A stretch of DNA of 41,256 nt, from contig SMWZ01000085.1 of the NCBI GenBank assembly GCA_004356455.1, positions 1 through 41,256 on the forward strand, read 5' to 3'. Of this stretch, positions 22,956 to 31,410 are shown piece by piece. The translations under genes were made by a program, and so were the position numbers. The notes under the pieces were generated by a model that was given only the letters and a program-made list of their open reading frames with translations, was not told where the DNA came from and made no database searches. How positions within the stretch are numbered: position 1 is the stretch's first letter; each line of letters starts with the position of its first letter. Origin of the DNA: Deltaproteobacteria bacterium. GTDB taxonomy: Bacteria > Myxococcota_A > UBA9160 > SZUA-336.

Positions 22956-24454
22956 CAGAACTCGACTTTATCGTAGCCTCGGTGGCGCGGGTTGCTCTCG
23001 GTGCAAGCCCGCGGCACAGGGATCACCTTGCCCGGGTTGCAGCAGTCCTCGGGATCGAAGACGTCGTGAACCCAACGCATGGGCTCGAGATCCGACTCGC
23101 TAAAGAGCAAGTGCATGTAGTCACGTTTCTCGATCCCGATTCCGTGCTCGCCCGAGAGCACGCCGCCTGCATCCACACAAATGCGTAGGATCTCGGCTCC
23201 CAATTCGCGCACGCGAGACATCTGGTCGGGGTCGCGCCGATCGAACGGGATGTTGGGGTGCAGGTTACCGTCTCCGGCGTGCATGATGTTCGCAATCCGG
23301 ATGCCCCGCACGGCGGCCTCGTGATTGATCTGGTCCACCACCTGGGGAAGACGCGTACGTGGCACGACCGCGTCGTGCACGTAGAGGTCGGGCGCCAGAC
23401 GGCCCATGGCCCCGAACGCGCCCTTGCGGCCGCGCCACAACGCCAGCCGCTCGGCTTCGTCGCGCGCCACGCGTACCTCGATCGCGCCGCTCGCTTCGAG
23501 CAACCCCTCGACCTGCACGCGTTCGGCCGCCACGTTGGCGGCGGGGCCGTCGAGCTCCACCAGCAGCACGGCGCGGGCGTCACGCGGGTAGCCCGCGGCG
23601 TAGACGGAGTCCTCAACGGCCGCGATGGTGCGATCATCCATCAGCTCGAGCGCGGCCGGCACGATCCCCTTGGCGATGATCGCCGACACCGCCTGGCACG
23701 CAGTCACCAGCTCGGAAAAGCTCGCGAGCAGGGTGCAGATCTCCTCCGGCACGGGCAGGAGGCGCAGGGTCGCCGCGGTGACGATCCCCAGCGTGCCCTC
23801 GGATCCCACGAAGACCCCGCGCAGATCATAGCCATGGTTGTGTCCATCCCGACGCCCGAGGACGGCGAGCGACCCATCGGGCAGCACCACCTCGAGCGCC
23901 AGCACGTGCGGACTGGTGGTCCCGTACTTGAGTGTGTGTGGACCCCCACTGTTCTCGGCGATGTTGCCTCCGATGGTGCAGGCGGTCTGGCTCGACGGAT
24001 CGGGCGCGTACAAGAGGCCGAGTGGTGCCACCAGCTCCGAGAGATGTGAATTGATGACGCCGGGCTGCACGCTCGCGGTGCGGTTCACCGGGTCGATCTC
24101 GAGCACGCGGTCCATGCGCGAGAGCTCGATCAGCGCGCAGCCTTCCACCGGTGTCGCGCCCCCGGAGAGCCCCGTGCCCGCTCCCCGCGCAACGAACGGG
24201 ACGCCCTCCTCGTTGCAGGCCCGAATGACGTCCGCGACGGCCCGCGTGCTGGTAGGGAAGACCACGAGACTGGCCTGGCCCCGTAGCAAGGTAAGGCCGT
24301 CGGACTCATAGGCGAAGAGATCGCCGGCGCGGTCGAGCACCTCGACAACCTCAGGAATCTCACGAAGACGCTGGGCCAGCGAATGCGGCGCCGGCCCCGG
24401 GGATCGAGATCCCCTCGGCCTATGCAAGGCCGAGGCGCTCGATCTGATCCTCAT
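22955..24454 (-). CDS. glcD: Glycolate oxidase FAD-linked subunit GlcD
   Basis: Up to 499 aa. The FAD domain has VARGAGTGLSGGA, DPSSQTACTIGGNIAENSGG and GSEGTLGIVTAATLRLLP; the C-terminal FAD-oxidase domain has NIMHAGDGNLHPNIPFD and GGVLSGEHGIGIEKR with the conserved His residues. It is the catalytic subunit. The ATG used overlaps the upstream TPR-zincin gene by 35 nt, and the first ~25 residues (Arg/Pro/Ser-rich) have no family similarity, so the true start may be a downstream alternative codon near SLAQRLREIPEVVEVL. Two short inverted repeats (24399-24414 and 24413-24435) fall in this ambiguous stretch. Confidence 0.88.
   Translation of the reverse strand: MRIRSSASALHRPRGSRSPGPAPHSLAQRLREIPEVVEVLDRAGDLFAYESDGLTLLRGQASLVVFPTSTRAVADVIRACNEEGVPFVARGAGTGLSGGATPVEGCALIELSRMDRVLEIDPVNRTASVQPGVINSHLSELVAPLGLLYAPDPSSQTACTIGGNIAENSGGPHTLKYGTTSPHVLALEVVLPDGSLAVLGRRDGHNHGYDLRGVFVGSEGTLGIVTAATLRLLPVPEEICTLLASFSELVTACQAVSAIIAKGIVPAALELMDDRTIAAVEDSVYAAGYPRDARAVLLVELDGPAANVAAERVQVEGLLEASGAIEVRVARDEAERLALWRGRKGAFGAMGRLAPDLYVHDAVVPRTRLPQVVDQINHEAAVRGIRIANIMHAGDGNLHPNIPFDRRDPDQMSRVRELGAEILRICVDAGGVLSGEHGIGIEKRDYMHLLFSESDLEPMRWVHDVFDPEDCCNPGKVIPVPRACTESNPRHRGYDKVEF
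24399..24435. repeat. Two adjacent inverted repeats at the TPR-zincin / glcD junction
   Basis: GGGGATC-GA-GATCCCC (24399-24414) and CCTCGGCCT-ATGCA-AGGCCGAGG (24413-24435) are perfect stems. The second spans the stop codon of the minus-strand TPR-zincin gene. On the minus strand they lie between that stop and the likely start of glcD. They may reduce read-through or fold in the glcD leader; there is no T-run. Confidence 0.45.
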
Positions 24455-25457
24455 CCATGCCCAGATAGTGGCCGATCTCGTGTTTGAGCGTGATGTGGAT
24501 CTGCTCGATCAGGCTCGGGCGGTCGAGCGCAACCTTCTCCAGGTTCCGTTTGAACAGGAGAATTCGATCCGTGTCGCTGCGAGAGGCGGTGCCCATAGTC
24601 GGACTGGCGCCGGGTGCGGTCGTCGGTACGCCCTGGAACAATCCTAGCACCTGGGGAGAGATCTGCTCGACTCGGATCAGCTCCAGACCGGGCAGATCCT
24701 CGACCAGGATTGGACAGTTCTGGATGTAGCGCCGGAGCTCCCGCGGCAAGGCGCCCAGAGCCTCGGCCGCCGCGCCGTCGAAATCGCGGTCCTCGATGCG
24801 GACCGGCAGGGGATACAGATCGGGCGATAGGTTGGCCGCGCGCGTGAAGAGCCGATCTGCCTCCTTGCGGTCGCCCAAATGCTCCCGCACCAAAGCCATG
24901 TGGTAGACCGTGTGGCCGCTGTCGGGATCGAGCGCGAGCGAGCGTTCAAGACTGCGCAGGGCACGCTGGAAGCAACCCATCTCGAACAGGATCTGACCTT
25001 CGAACCCGCGGTAGACCCCAACCTCTCCCTGAACCTTGGTCGCCCGCCGCAGCAGGAAGAGCGCGCCCTCCAAATCGTCCAGGTAGAACAGCGCCTTGGC
25101 CTTCAGGTAGTAGACCTCGGCCTCTGTGGCCGCCTCCAGCGAAGTGGTCAGCAGCTCATCGCACAGGCCCAGGGCATCCTCATGTTCCTGGAACTCCTCG
25201 ATCAGGAGCTCGACCCGATTCAGCCGGGCGGGGCTGAAGTCCGGAGCGGCCTCCACAGCCCGATCGAACTCCCGCAGGGCCTCATCACAGCGTCCGTTGT
25301 CCCAGAAGATTTCGCCCCGCCCGTTGTGAGCCTCCGCCCCCTGGGGATTGGCGCGCAGGGCCTCATCCAGCCACTCGAGGGCCTCTTCGACGCGGCCCCC
25401 GCCGGAGGCCTCGACGGCCTGGTCCAGGCAATCCCAGTAGCGATCCGGATCCTGCAT
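24420..25457 (-). CDS. Tetratricopeptide protein with C-terminal zincin-like metallopeptidase domain
   Basis: 345 aa. The N-terminal ~230 residues contain TPR units (ALEWLDEALRANPQGAEAHNGRGEIF, ALREFDRAVEAAPDFSPARLNRVELL, ALRSLERSLALDPDSGHTVYHMALV). The C-terminal ~110 residues are the small zincin fold: LVEDLPGLELI, FKRNLEK, and the zinc motif HEIGHYLGMDEDQ (HExxH with a downstream Asp/Glu). Proteins with the domain alone are widespread metallopeptidase-family proteins; the fused TPR part probably handles protein partners. The substrate is unknown. It is likely the first gene of, or read through into, the glc operon. Confidence 0.8.
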   Translation of the reverse strand: MQDPDRYWDCLDQAVEASGGGRVEEALEWLDEALRANPQGAEAHNGRGEIFWDNGRCDEALREFDRAVEAAPDFSPARLNRVELLIEEFQEHEDALGLCDELLTTSLEAATEAEVYYLKAKALFYLDDLEGALFLLRRATKVQGEVGVYRGFEGQILFEMGCFQRALRSLERSLALDPDSGHTVYHMALVREHLGDRKEADRLFTRAANLSPDLYPLPVRIEDRDFDGAAAEALGALPRELRRYIQNCPILVEDLPGLELIRVEQISPQVLGLFQGVPTTAPGASPTMGTASRSDTDRILLFKRNLEKVALDRPSLIEQIHITLKHEIGHYLGMDEDQIERLGLA

Positions 25458-25544
25458 CGTTCCCTCACGAGTTCGGGCTGACCACTGGATTCTAGCAAAG
25501 GGCGGGTCTGGGCCCGAATCGACACGTCCGACGGGCGAAGTTCA

Positions 25545-25585
25545 TAACTTATTGAAATTATTGATTTTTTCTAAGATTTCTCGGC
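25545..25585 (-). promoter_or_regulatory. AT-rich island that may hold the promoter of the TPR-zincin/glc operon
   Basis: Some 40 nt here are mostly A/T, in sharp contrast to the surrounding GC-rich sequence. On the minus strand they read through TTAGAAAAAATCAATAATTTCAATAAG, downstream of the RNase H stop codon and about 90 nt before the TPR-zincin start. The A/T bias suggests promoter/UP-element or transcript-end sequence. No clean -35/-10 pair can be assigned. Confidence 0.3.
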
Positions 25586-26026
25586 CCCGGACAGGGCCTC
25601 TTCCTGGTCGATGGCCAGGTTCGCAAGACGGTCCGCCGCACGGTTCTGCTCACGACGAATATGAACGTATCCGACACTGCGGAAGGCCTGCGCGAGGGCC
25701 TGCGCCTCGCGATGGAGCTCCTGCAAACGGACGTTCCGGACCCGGTACTCGCCTGTCATCTGACGCACGATCAGCTCCGAGTCGGCCCGCAGCTCCACCT
25801 CACTCGCCCCCAGCTCGCGGGCGAGCTCGAGCCCCAGGATCAGCGCCCGGTACTCGGCCACGTTGTTGGTGGTCTCGCCCAGGTAGCGGAACGCCTCACG
25901 CACGCGCCTGCCGCGTGCATCCTCGATGCGTACCCCCGCACCTGCAGGCCCAGGGTTCCCCCGCGCGGCGCCGTCCGCATAGACCGTGACTCGCCCTGGC
26001 CGGCCCTCCTGGGGCGGCGGGCTCAC
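25571..26026 (-). CDS. RNase HI-like (reverse-transcriptase-like) ribonuclease
   Basis: 151 aa from a GTG that overlaps the preceding stop (GTGA). The RNase H active-site acids are all present in order: Asp in VYADGAARGNPGPAG, Glu in NNVAEYRALILGLE, Asp in LRADSELIVRQM, and Asp in HIRREQNRAADRLANLAID. It cleaves RNA in RNA/DNA hybrids. The family resembles the short bacterial ribonuclease HI-like proteins (YpdQ / reverse-transcriptase-like) rather than E. coli RnhA itself. A longer frame to 26125 adds an Arg-rich N-terminus without similarity that overlaps the zinc-ribbon gene. Confidence 0.85.
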   Translation of the reverse strand: MSPPPQEGRPGRVTVYADGAARGNPGPAGAGVRIEDARGRRVREAFRYLGETTNNVAEYRALILGLELARELGASEVELRADSELIVRQMTGEYRVRNVRLQELHREAQALAQAFRSVGYVHIRREQNRAADRLANLAIDQEEALSGAEKS

Positions 26027-26724
26027 GAGTCGTCTACCAACAGGATCCGCAGACAGCTGGGACAGGTGTGCATCTCGCCGGCGAGCACGCGGTTGACCGT
26101 CTCGGGAGGCACCTGCCGATGACACGCGGCGCAGATGTGGGCCTCGATGCGGGCCATGGCCTGACCCCGCGCCCCGCGCAGCCGCTGGTAGTTGGCGACG
26201 ATGTCCGGACTCAGGTGCGTGAGCAACTCGGCCCGCTCCGTGTCCTTGGCGGCGAGCTCTTGCTTCACCACCTCCATCCGCTCGCGTAGCCCCTGCGCCT
26301 GGCCCAAGAGGTCCTGCTCGAGCTTCGTCTGCTCAATCTCGACGGTCTTGAGGCGCGCGCTGACCTGGTCGACGGTCTCCATCGAGAGCAGAATCTCCTC
26401 CTCGAGCTGGGAGATCCTCGCCGTCATTCCGTCGACCTCGTTGAGCAGCGCCGTGTACTCCACGTTGGTCTTCACCATCGCGCTCTGCCCTTGAAACTTG
26501 GAGCGCTTCGCCTCGCAGTCTTGCAGCTCTCCCTCCTTGGAGCGCCGCGTGTACTCGGTTTCCTCGAGCGTGTTCCGCTCCTGCGCGATGACGTCCTTTG
26601 CGACTTGCGCCTTCCGCTCCAGTTCCTCGATCGAGACGGGGATCTGAGTCCGCTCACGTTCCAGCGCCCCGGCCATCTCATCACAGACGCCAAGCGCCCA
26701 AAGCGTTTCTTTCAGATCGCCCAT
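26023..26724 (-). CDS. C4-type zinc ribbon coiled-coil protein (DUF164-like)
   Basis: 233 aa. A long antiparallel coiled coil covers most of residues 15-175 (runs such as EELERKAQVAKDVIAQE and MERRM-type heptads). A zinc ribbon follows with paired cysteines (CAACHRQVPPETV ... MHTCPSCLRIL). This family (zf-RING_7 type) is widespread, often next to an RNase H-like gene as here, and may bind nucleic acids; its biochemical role is not established. ATG start at 26724, GTGA overlap with the ribonuclease gene. Confidence 0.85.
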   Translation of the reverse strand: MGDLKETLWALGVCDEMAGALERERTQIPVSIEELERKAQVAKDVIAQERNTLEETEYTRRSKEGELQDCEAKRSKFQGQSAMVKTNVEYTALLNEVDGMTARISQLEEEILLSMETVDQVSARLKTVEIEQTKLEQDLLGQAQGLRERMEVVKQELAAKDTERAELLTHLSPDIVANYQRLRGARGQAMARIEAHICAACHRQVPPETVNRVLAGEMHTCPSCLRILLVDDS

Positions 26725-26831
26725 GAGGCGGAGGTTTTCACGTCAGACCCTCGCGGTCAATGCTCCGGCCGCCCAGCGCGACTCGAGCCGCTGCATGGCC
26801 GCGAAGCTGTCGGGGACGGGGCCGCCTCGAC

Positions 26832-26837
26832 TACAAT
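26832..26837 (+). promoter_or_regulatory. Possible -10 element for the SDR gene
   Basis: TACAAT stands out in GC-rich sequence 11 nt before the SDR start codon. No good -35 is present at 16-18 nt, so this is tentative. If used, transcription would begin only a few nt before the ATG. Confidence 0.28.
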
Positions 26838-26847
26838 CGGCACGCTC

Positions 26848-27669
26848 ATGCCAGCCGACGAACCGACCCCGAAACGCATCTTCGCCCCGGACCTGCTGGC
26901 GGGCCAGGCGGCCCTCGTCACCGGGGGTGGGACGGGCGTCGGGCGGGCCATCGCCCAGGCGCTGGCGGAGGCAGGCGCGGATCTACTGCTGGCAGCGCGG
27001 CGCCTGGACCGGCTGGAGAAAGCAGCCGAGGAGCTACGCGCCGAGACCGGGCGTCGTGTCGAGGTGGCAGAGGTCAATATCCGAGACCGTGCTGCGGTCG
27101 AGTCGCTGGGCGAGAGCGCAGCTCAGCTCTATGACCAGATCGACATCCTGGTAAACAACGCAGGAGGGCAGTTCCCGCAGCGCGCGCGAGACTTCAGGCC
27201 CAAGGGCTGGAACGCGGTGATCGATACTAACCTCACAGGCACCTGGCACATGACCCAGGTGTTCGGCAACCAGATGCTCGACGGGAAGGGCGGCAGCATC
27301 ACTCAGATCATCGCGGTCGTCGGGAGGGGCTTCCCCGGCATCGCCCACTCGGCCGCGGCGCGCGCGGGAGTGCTCGAGCTCAGCCGCACGCTGGCCTACG
27401 AGTGGGGGCCCAAGGTCCGCATCAACTGCGTGGCTCCCGGACCCATTGCAACCGAGGGGCTCCAGACGACGTACGATCCGCAGATCATGCGCCTGATCGA
27501 GGGCATCCCCATCCCGCGCCTGGGAACGGCGCGCGAGGTCGCTCACGCTGTTGTGTTCATGGCGTCGCCCGCCGCGAGCTACATCACGGGCGAGGTGCTG
27601 TACGTAGCGGGGGGGCAACAGAACTACGGCCGCAATCAGACGCTATTCGACGACCAGTTCGAGAACTGA
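26848..27669 (+). CDS. Short-chain dehydrogenase/reductase (SDR), non-canonical active site
   Basis: 273 aa. The NAD(P) motif is GGGTGVGRAIAQ, NNAGG is conserved, and LNVAPGPI-like sequence occurs as NCVAPGPIATEG. The classical YxxxK is replaced: the segment reads GIAHSAAARAGVLELSRTLAYEW, with His and Arg where Tyr and Lys usually occur. Some SDR subgroups (dienoyl-CoA or peroxisomal enoyl-CoA reductase-like) have HSAAARAG at this place, so it may belong there. The start chosen is the ATG before PADEPTPKRIF; the open frame begins earlier but overlaps the divergent gene. Confidence 0.82.
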   Translation: MPADEPTPKRIFAPDLLAGQAALVTGGGTGVGRAIAQALAEAGADLLLAARRLDRLEKAAEELRAETGRRVEVAEVNIRDRAAVESLGESAAQLYDQIDILVNNAGGQFPQRARDFRPKGWNAVIDTNLTGTWHMTQVFGNQMLDGKGGSITQIIAVVGRGFPGIAHSAAARAGVLELSRTLAYEWGPKVRINCVAPGPIATEGLQTTYDPQIMRLIEGIPIPRLGTAREVAHAVVFMASPAASYITGEVLYVAGGQQNYGRNQTLFDDQFEN

Positions 27670-27793
27670 CTCTCGCCCCAAGCGACGCCGAGAAAAATTC
27701 GAGCTTCGCGTCTTGCTTGCGTTTTGAGTCTCCATGCAACAGGATGGCGGAGAAGCCGGCCTCTAAGCACCGGCTAAACGGAGGAACGCAAGC

Positions 27794-30361
27794 GTGGGTG
27801 CTTGGGCAACCTCTTGGACGCGCTGGGCCGCTCAGCAGTGTGTCTGGATCGCTCTGGGCCCGTGGCTCGGGGGGGTGGTCGTGCCGGCCATTACGCACGC
27901 CGCCACACCCTGTAGAGATATACCGGGTTTCGAGAGCCTCTCCTGCCGTATGGCCGAGCTGCTCGAAGTCGCGCAGGGCGTGGGCGGGAGTTATTTGCAC
28001 AAGGTCGAGAGGGCTTCGCAACGCGTCGATGACGGCGCGCAGGCCTGCGCTACGGGAGACACGACGCGGGCACAGCAGCGCCTGCGGGGCCTGCGCCAGC
28101 GCTTCAACGGTACCCGACGTGCGCTGGATCGAGCCGTGCGAAGAGGCAAGCTGATTCAGCCAGACGCGGACACTATTGCCGGCTTGCTTCAGTTCACAGA
28201 CGCGCTGCGGCGCGCGACGCAGCGGCGGCTCGAGCGGCACCCCTGCCCTGAGCTGGTCGAGATCCTGAGTCCGGCCCCGCACGAGGTCGCGGCCGACGAC
28301 CGAGTGCTGCTGCTCTTCGAGCTCGCAGCCGACGCCGATCCGGGGACGGTGACAATCAGTCTAGCGTTCGCCAGCGGCCAGACTTCGATCTCGCCCACTC
28401 AGGTCTCGACCACGCAGGGCTGGGTCCGCGTGGACTGTGTCGAGAGCGGGCTGCACACGCTCACGCTGTCGGTCACAAGCCTGGCTGGATCGCCAACCGA
28501 CGAGGAGGCGGTGTCTTTTCAGTGCGACGTGAGTGGATTCACCGTGGGCGCGGAGGTCGAGCTGCTGATCGAGCCGGACACGGGTCCAGAGGTGCTTCGA
28601 CTCACGCCGGTGCGACCGCTGCGAAGCGGCGCGACCTACGCAGTTGTGGTCACGCAGGATCTGACGGCGAAGGCCAGCGGCCGCACGGCGCCGACGGCCG
28701 CGTTCTGGGCGGACGCCGGGATCATCGGCGTCCCGCCCAAAGGCGCCGAGGCCTTCTACTCGGCCGATCCCAACGATCCACGCAATCCGTTTCCGAGCGG
28801 GCGCCTGGTGCGTCCCGACGGCACGATACACATTCCCGACGGCTTCAGCGCACGCGCCGTCCCGGACCTGCCGCGGCTCGACGGGGTGCGCGCGTTCCTG
28901 CGCGGACTGGATGCCTTGAGCGAGGAGCACCGGGGGTTCAGCCCCAGCACGCGCATCGTGCTCACCTTCGGCGCGCCCATCAAGCTCCGCAAGGTCACGC
29001 CCGAAAACCTCTTTCTGGTCGAGATCGCCAACCCCGGCCCGGCCGAGGGCCAGTTGCTTGAGCTGCTCGATGCGCTCGACAGCCAGCGGGGCATCCCGAG
29101 CGGGGCGCTGGCCGTGGCCAGCGTCTTCCCGGTCGAGGATCTGGCGGGAGCCATGGCGACCATCCGCGACCAGCTCGCGTCGCGGGCGGCGAGCACGCCG
29201 CCCGTGCCCGACTTCAGCGACCCCGACCCGAACGACGCTCAGGTCTTCGGCATATTCGACCCCAACGACGCCGAGTTTGCCGGCTTCTTCGGCGGCTCGC
29301 CCCCGGCCGGCGCCGGTCTCGTCGCACGCGGCAGCTTCCCCTCTCCGGACTACCGCGAGAACGGGCGCTTCCCCGAGCGCTTCCTCGATGGCAGCGAAGT
29401 GCCGCCGTCCATCACGCTGGACTTCCTGCTCGTGCTGCCCACGGGGGCGACGCCCGCGGGCGGCTTCCCGACCGTAATCCTCCAGCATGGTTTCGGCGGC
29501 GACAACAGCTTCGTGAGCGCCAGCTCGGCGGACTTCGCCGCGGCCGGGCTCGCCACGATCGGTATCAACGCCCCCGAGCACGGCGTGCGCGGCAATTTCT
29601 TCGACTTCTTCGACTTCAGCGACTTCAACACCTTCGGGAACAACTTCCGTCAGGGGTCGGTGGACCTGCTACAGCTCGTGCAGGTGATTCAAGCCGGCGT
29701 CGATGTGCGTGGGGACCCGAACAGTGAGCTGCGCGGAACCGACCTCGGCTATCTCGGTGTGTCGCTGGGCGGCGTGCTGGGCGGCGTCTTCGCTGCCACC
29801 GAGCCCGCCGTCAGCGCCCCCGTGCTCAACGTGCCCGGCGGGCGTTTGGCCCAGTTCGCGGGCAGCACGTCGGGGCTGGCCACGCCCTTCCTCGCGAGCT
29901 TCGCGGCGGAGGCGGGAATTCCGGTGCGCACCTGCAAGGGTGATCCCGAGGGCAGTGAGTGCACAGACGACTCGGCCTGCGCGCCGGGGGAGAGCTGTCG
30001 CTTCAACCTGGACTTCGAGCTGATGCTCGACTCGGCGCTGCCCAACTTCCAGACGCAGCTCGATCCCGGCGACGGCATCAGCTACGTGCGTGGGTTCCGG
30101 ATCGAGCCGCGCCTGAGCGACCCCCGGCCGGTCCTGATCCAGGAGGGGATCGGCGATATAGTATTGGCCAACCCATTGACCGAGGCGCTCGCGCGCGGCA
30201 TCGGCCTGCCCGCGAACCGGGCGGACACGGCGACCCAGGGGGTCGCCGGTCTCTGGCGCTTCCCGCCACCGACCGGGCACGGTATCTTCGGCCTGGCCGA
30301 GGTGCGGGCACAGGCCATCACGTTTCTAGAGAGCAACGGAACCATCATCACCACCCCTTGA
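27794..30361 (+). CDS. Large secreted protein with alpha/beta hydrolase domain
   Basis: 855 aa, GTG start. A long hydrophobic N-terminus (WIALGPWLGGVVVPAITHAA) suggests secretion. The first ~170 residues are helical; the middle contains beta-rich Ig-like sequence (VRVDCVESGLHTLTLSVTS, LTPVRPLRSGATYAVVVTQDL). The C-terminal part is a hydrolase: FPTVILQHGFGGDN (oxyanion region), GVSLGGVLGG (nucleophile elbow) and a late His in TGHGIFG. A Cys-rich insert, CKGDPEGSECTDDSACAPG then ESC, lies within the hydrolase domain. The architecture resembles extracellular lipases or polyester hydrolases; the substrate is unknown. A GCCGG/CCGGC stem lies in the 5'-leader (about 27758-27777). Confidence 0.72.
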   Translation: MGAWATSWTRWAAQQCVWIALGPWLGGVVVPAITHAATPCRDIPGFESLSCRMAELLEVAQGVGGSYLHKVERASQRVDDGAQACATGDTTRAQQRLRGLRQRFNGTRRALDRAVRRGKLIQPDADTIAGLLQFTDALRRATQRRLERHPCPELVEILSPAPHEVAADDRVLLLFELAADADPGTVTISLAFASGQTSISPTQVSTTQGWVRVDCVESGLHTLTLSVTSLAGSPTDEEAVSFQCDVSGFTVGAEVELLIEPDTGPEVLRLTPVRPLRSGATYAVVVTQDLTAKASGRTAPTAAFWADAGIIGVPPKGAEAFYSADPNDPRNPFPSGRLVRPDGTIHIPDGFSARAVPDLPRLDGVRAFLRGLDALSEEHRGFSPSTRIVLTFGAPIKLRKVTPENLFLVEIANPGPAEGQLLELLDALDSQRGIPSGALAVASVFPVEDLAGAMATIRDQLASRAASTPPVPDFSDPDPNDAQVFGIFDPNDAEFAGFFGGSPPAGAGLVARGSFPSPDYRENGRFPERFLDGSEVPPSITLDFLLVLPTGATPAGGFPTVILQHGFGGDNSFVSASSADFAAAGLATIGINAPEHGVRGNFFDFFDFSDFNTFGNNFRQGSVDLLQLVQVIQAGVDVRGDPNSELRGTDLGYLGVSLGGVLGGVFAATEPAVSAPVLNVPGGRLAQFAGSTSGLATPFLASFAAEAGIPVRTCKGDPEGSECTDDSACAPGESCRFNLDFELMLDSALPNFQTQLDPGDGISYVRGFRIEPRLSDPRPVLIQEGIGDIVLANPLTEALARGIGLPANRADTATQGVAGLWRFPPPTGHGIFGLAEVRAQAITFLESNGTIITTP

Positions 30362-30384
30362 GCTAGCGGATGGGAGGGGAAGCC

Positions 30385-30765
30385 GTGGCCAGGCTCTATC
30401 GCGTCATTCTGCCGGTCACTGATATCGAGAAAGCCGCTCTCTTCTACGCGAGCCTGCTCGAGCTGCCAGGCAAGCGCGTCTCCCCGGGGCGACACTACTT
30501 CGACTGCGGCGGAACCATCCTGGCCTGCTTTGATCCGCGCGCCGACGGTGACGACTTCGATGCTACTCCCAACCCCCAGTACATCTATCTCTCCGTCACG
30601 GATCTTGACGCGGCCTTTGTGCGCGCACGAGCACTCGGCTGCGCCGAGCTGGAGGAAGCCATCGCGACTCGACCCTGGCGCGAACGATCGTTCTACGCGC
30701 GGGACCCGTTCGGCAATCCCATTTGCATCGTGGACGAGAAGACCGTATTCACGGGCCGCTCATGA
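30385..30765 (+). CDS. VOC (glyoxalase/bleomycin-resistance) family protein
   Basis: 126 aa. One VOC fold: RLYRVILPVTDIEKAALFYASLLEL, then a mid strand PNPQYIYLSVTDLDAAFVRARALG, and RDPFGNPICIVDE ending with the conserved Glu. The GTG at 30385 is preferred because GGGAGGGGAAG lies just upstream; the ATG at 30370 would add five residues. Substrate unknown. It overlaps the next gene by 4 nt (ATGA), so the two are translationally coupled. Confidence 0.8.
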   Translation: MARLYRVILPVTDIEKAALFYASLLELPGKRVSPGRHYFDCGGTILACFDPRADGDDFDATPNPQYIYLSVTDLDAAFVRARALGCAELEEAIATRPWRERSFYARDPFGNPICIVDEKTVFTGRS

Positions 30766-31241
30766 TCACCGGAATCGCTCACACTGCAGTCTGCGTTCCG
30801 GACCTGGACGAGGCCGTGCATTGGTACACCACGGTGCTGGGGCTGGAAGTGCTGATGCCGCCGGTCCTGATGAAGGGCGAGGCGCTCGAGCGGGACATGG
30901 GGGAGCTGGTTCCGCGCACGGTGTTGCGAGGGGCCATCCTCGGTTTCGCCGAGAGCGGAGACCACGTGCTGGAGGTACTCGAGTATCCCGAGGTCGACGG
31001 GCGCCCACGCCCCGCCGATGCGTCCATCACGGATCACGGCTACACACACATCGGTCTGGTGTGCGATGACATCGCCAAGTGCCGCGTGGAGCTCGAGGCG
31101 AGGGGGGTGGAGTTCCTCACGCGAGGTGTCGCCGACATCGTAGGGCTCAAGACGACCTGGTTCAGGGACCGTTTCGGTCTGATGTACATTCTGATGGAGA
31201 AGAGCCAGGCAGATCGGCCTTACTACCAACAGGGGTACTAG
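30762..31241 (+). CDS. VOC protein, methylmalonyl-CoA epimerase / glyoxalase-like
   Basis: 159 aa. MITGIAHTAVCVPDLDEAVHWYTTVLGLEVLMPP has the VOC opening with its metal-ligand His, followed by DHVLEVLEYP, the second-half ITDHGYTHIGLVCDDIAKCRVELEARGVEFL and DRFGLMYILME with the terminal Glu. Two complete modules make one protein of the glyoxalase/epimerase type; the reaction is not determined. Its stop codon TAG (31239-31241) forms the first bases of the 82-bp repeat that follows. Confidence 0.8.
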   Translation: MITGIAHTAVCVPDLDEAVHWYTTVLGLEVLMPPVLMKGEALERDMGELVPRTVLRGAILGFAESGDHVLEVLEYPEVDGRPRPADASITDHGYTHIGLVCDDIAKCRVELEARGVEFLTRGVADIVGLKTTWFRDRFGLMYILMEKSQADRPYYQQGY

Positions 31242-31402
31242 CGCGGTAGCGGCGAGCAGAGCTCGCCTGCGCGCACTCCGCTCGGCTGCGCCTCGCTGCG
31301 CGGCCCTGTGGGCCTTGCAGTAGCGCGGTAGCGGCGAGCAGAGCTCGCCTGCGCGCACTCCGCTCGGCTGCGCCTCGCTGCGCGGCCCTGTGGGCCTTGC
31401 AG
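31239..31402 (+). repeat. Exact tandem duplication of an 82-bp unit
   Basis: Two identical 82-bp copies (31239-31320 and 31321-31402) begin TAGCGCGGTAGCGGCGAGC. Each contains the stem GCGAGC-AGA-GCTCGC and the stem GGCCC-TGT-GGGCC near its end. A truncated copy of the first ~26 bp occurs at 41210-41235, again starting on a stop codon. It fills the whole gap between two convergent genes. It resembles a small genomic repeat element (REP or MITE-like) and probably acts as a bidirectional stem-rich 3' end. Confidence 0.85.
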
Positions 31403-31410
31403 TGGCGACT

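Noticed and set aside
27720..27793. Riboswitch (c-di-GMP-like) before the secreted hydrolase gene
   Set aside because: A GCCGG/CCGGC stem and some conserved-looking bases occur, but the core sequence and pairing of a c-di-GMP-I aptamer cannot be assembled.
28361..29581. 406-codon minus-strand ORF
   Set aside because: Antisense to the large secreted hydrolase; low-complexity Arg/Glu/Gly composition with no motifs.
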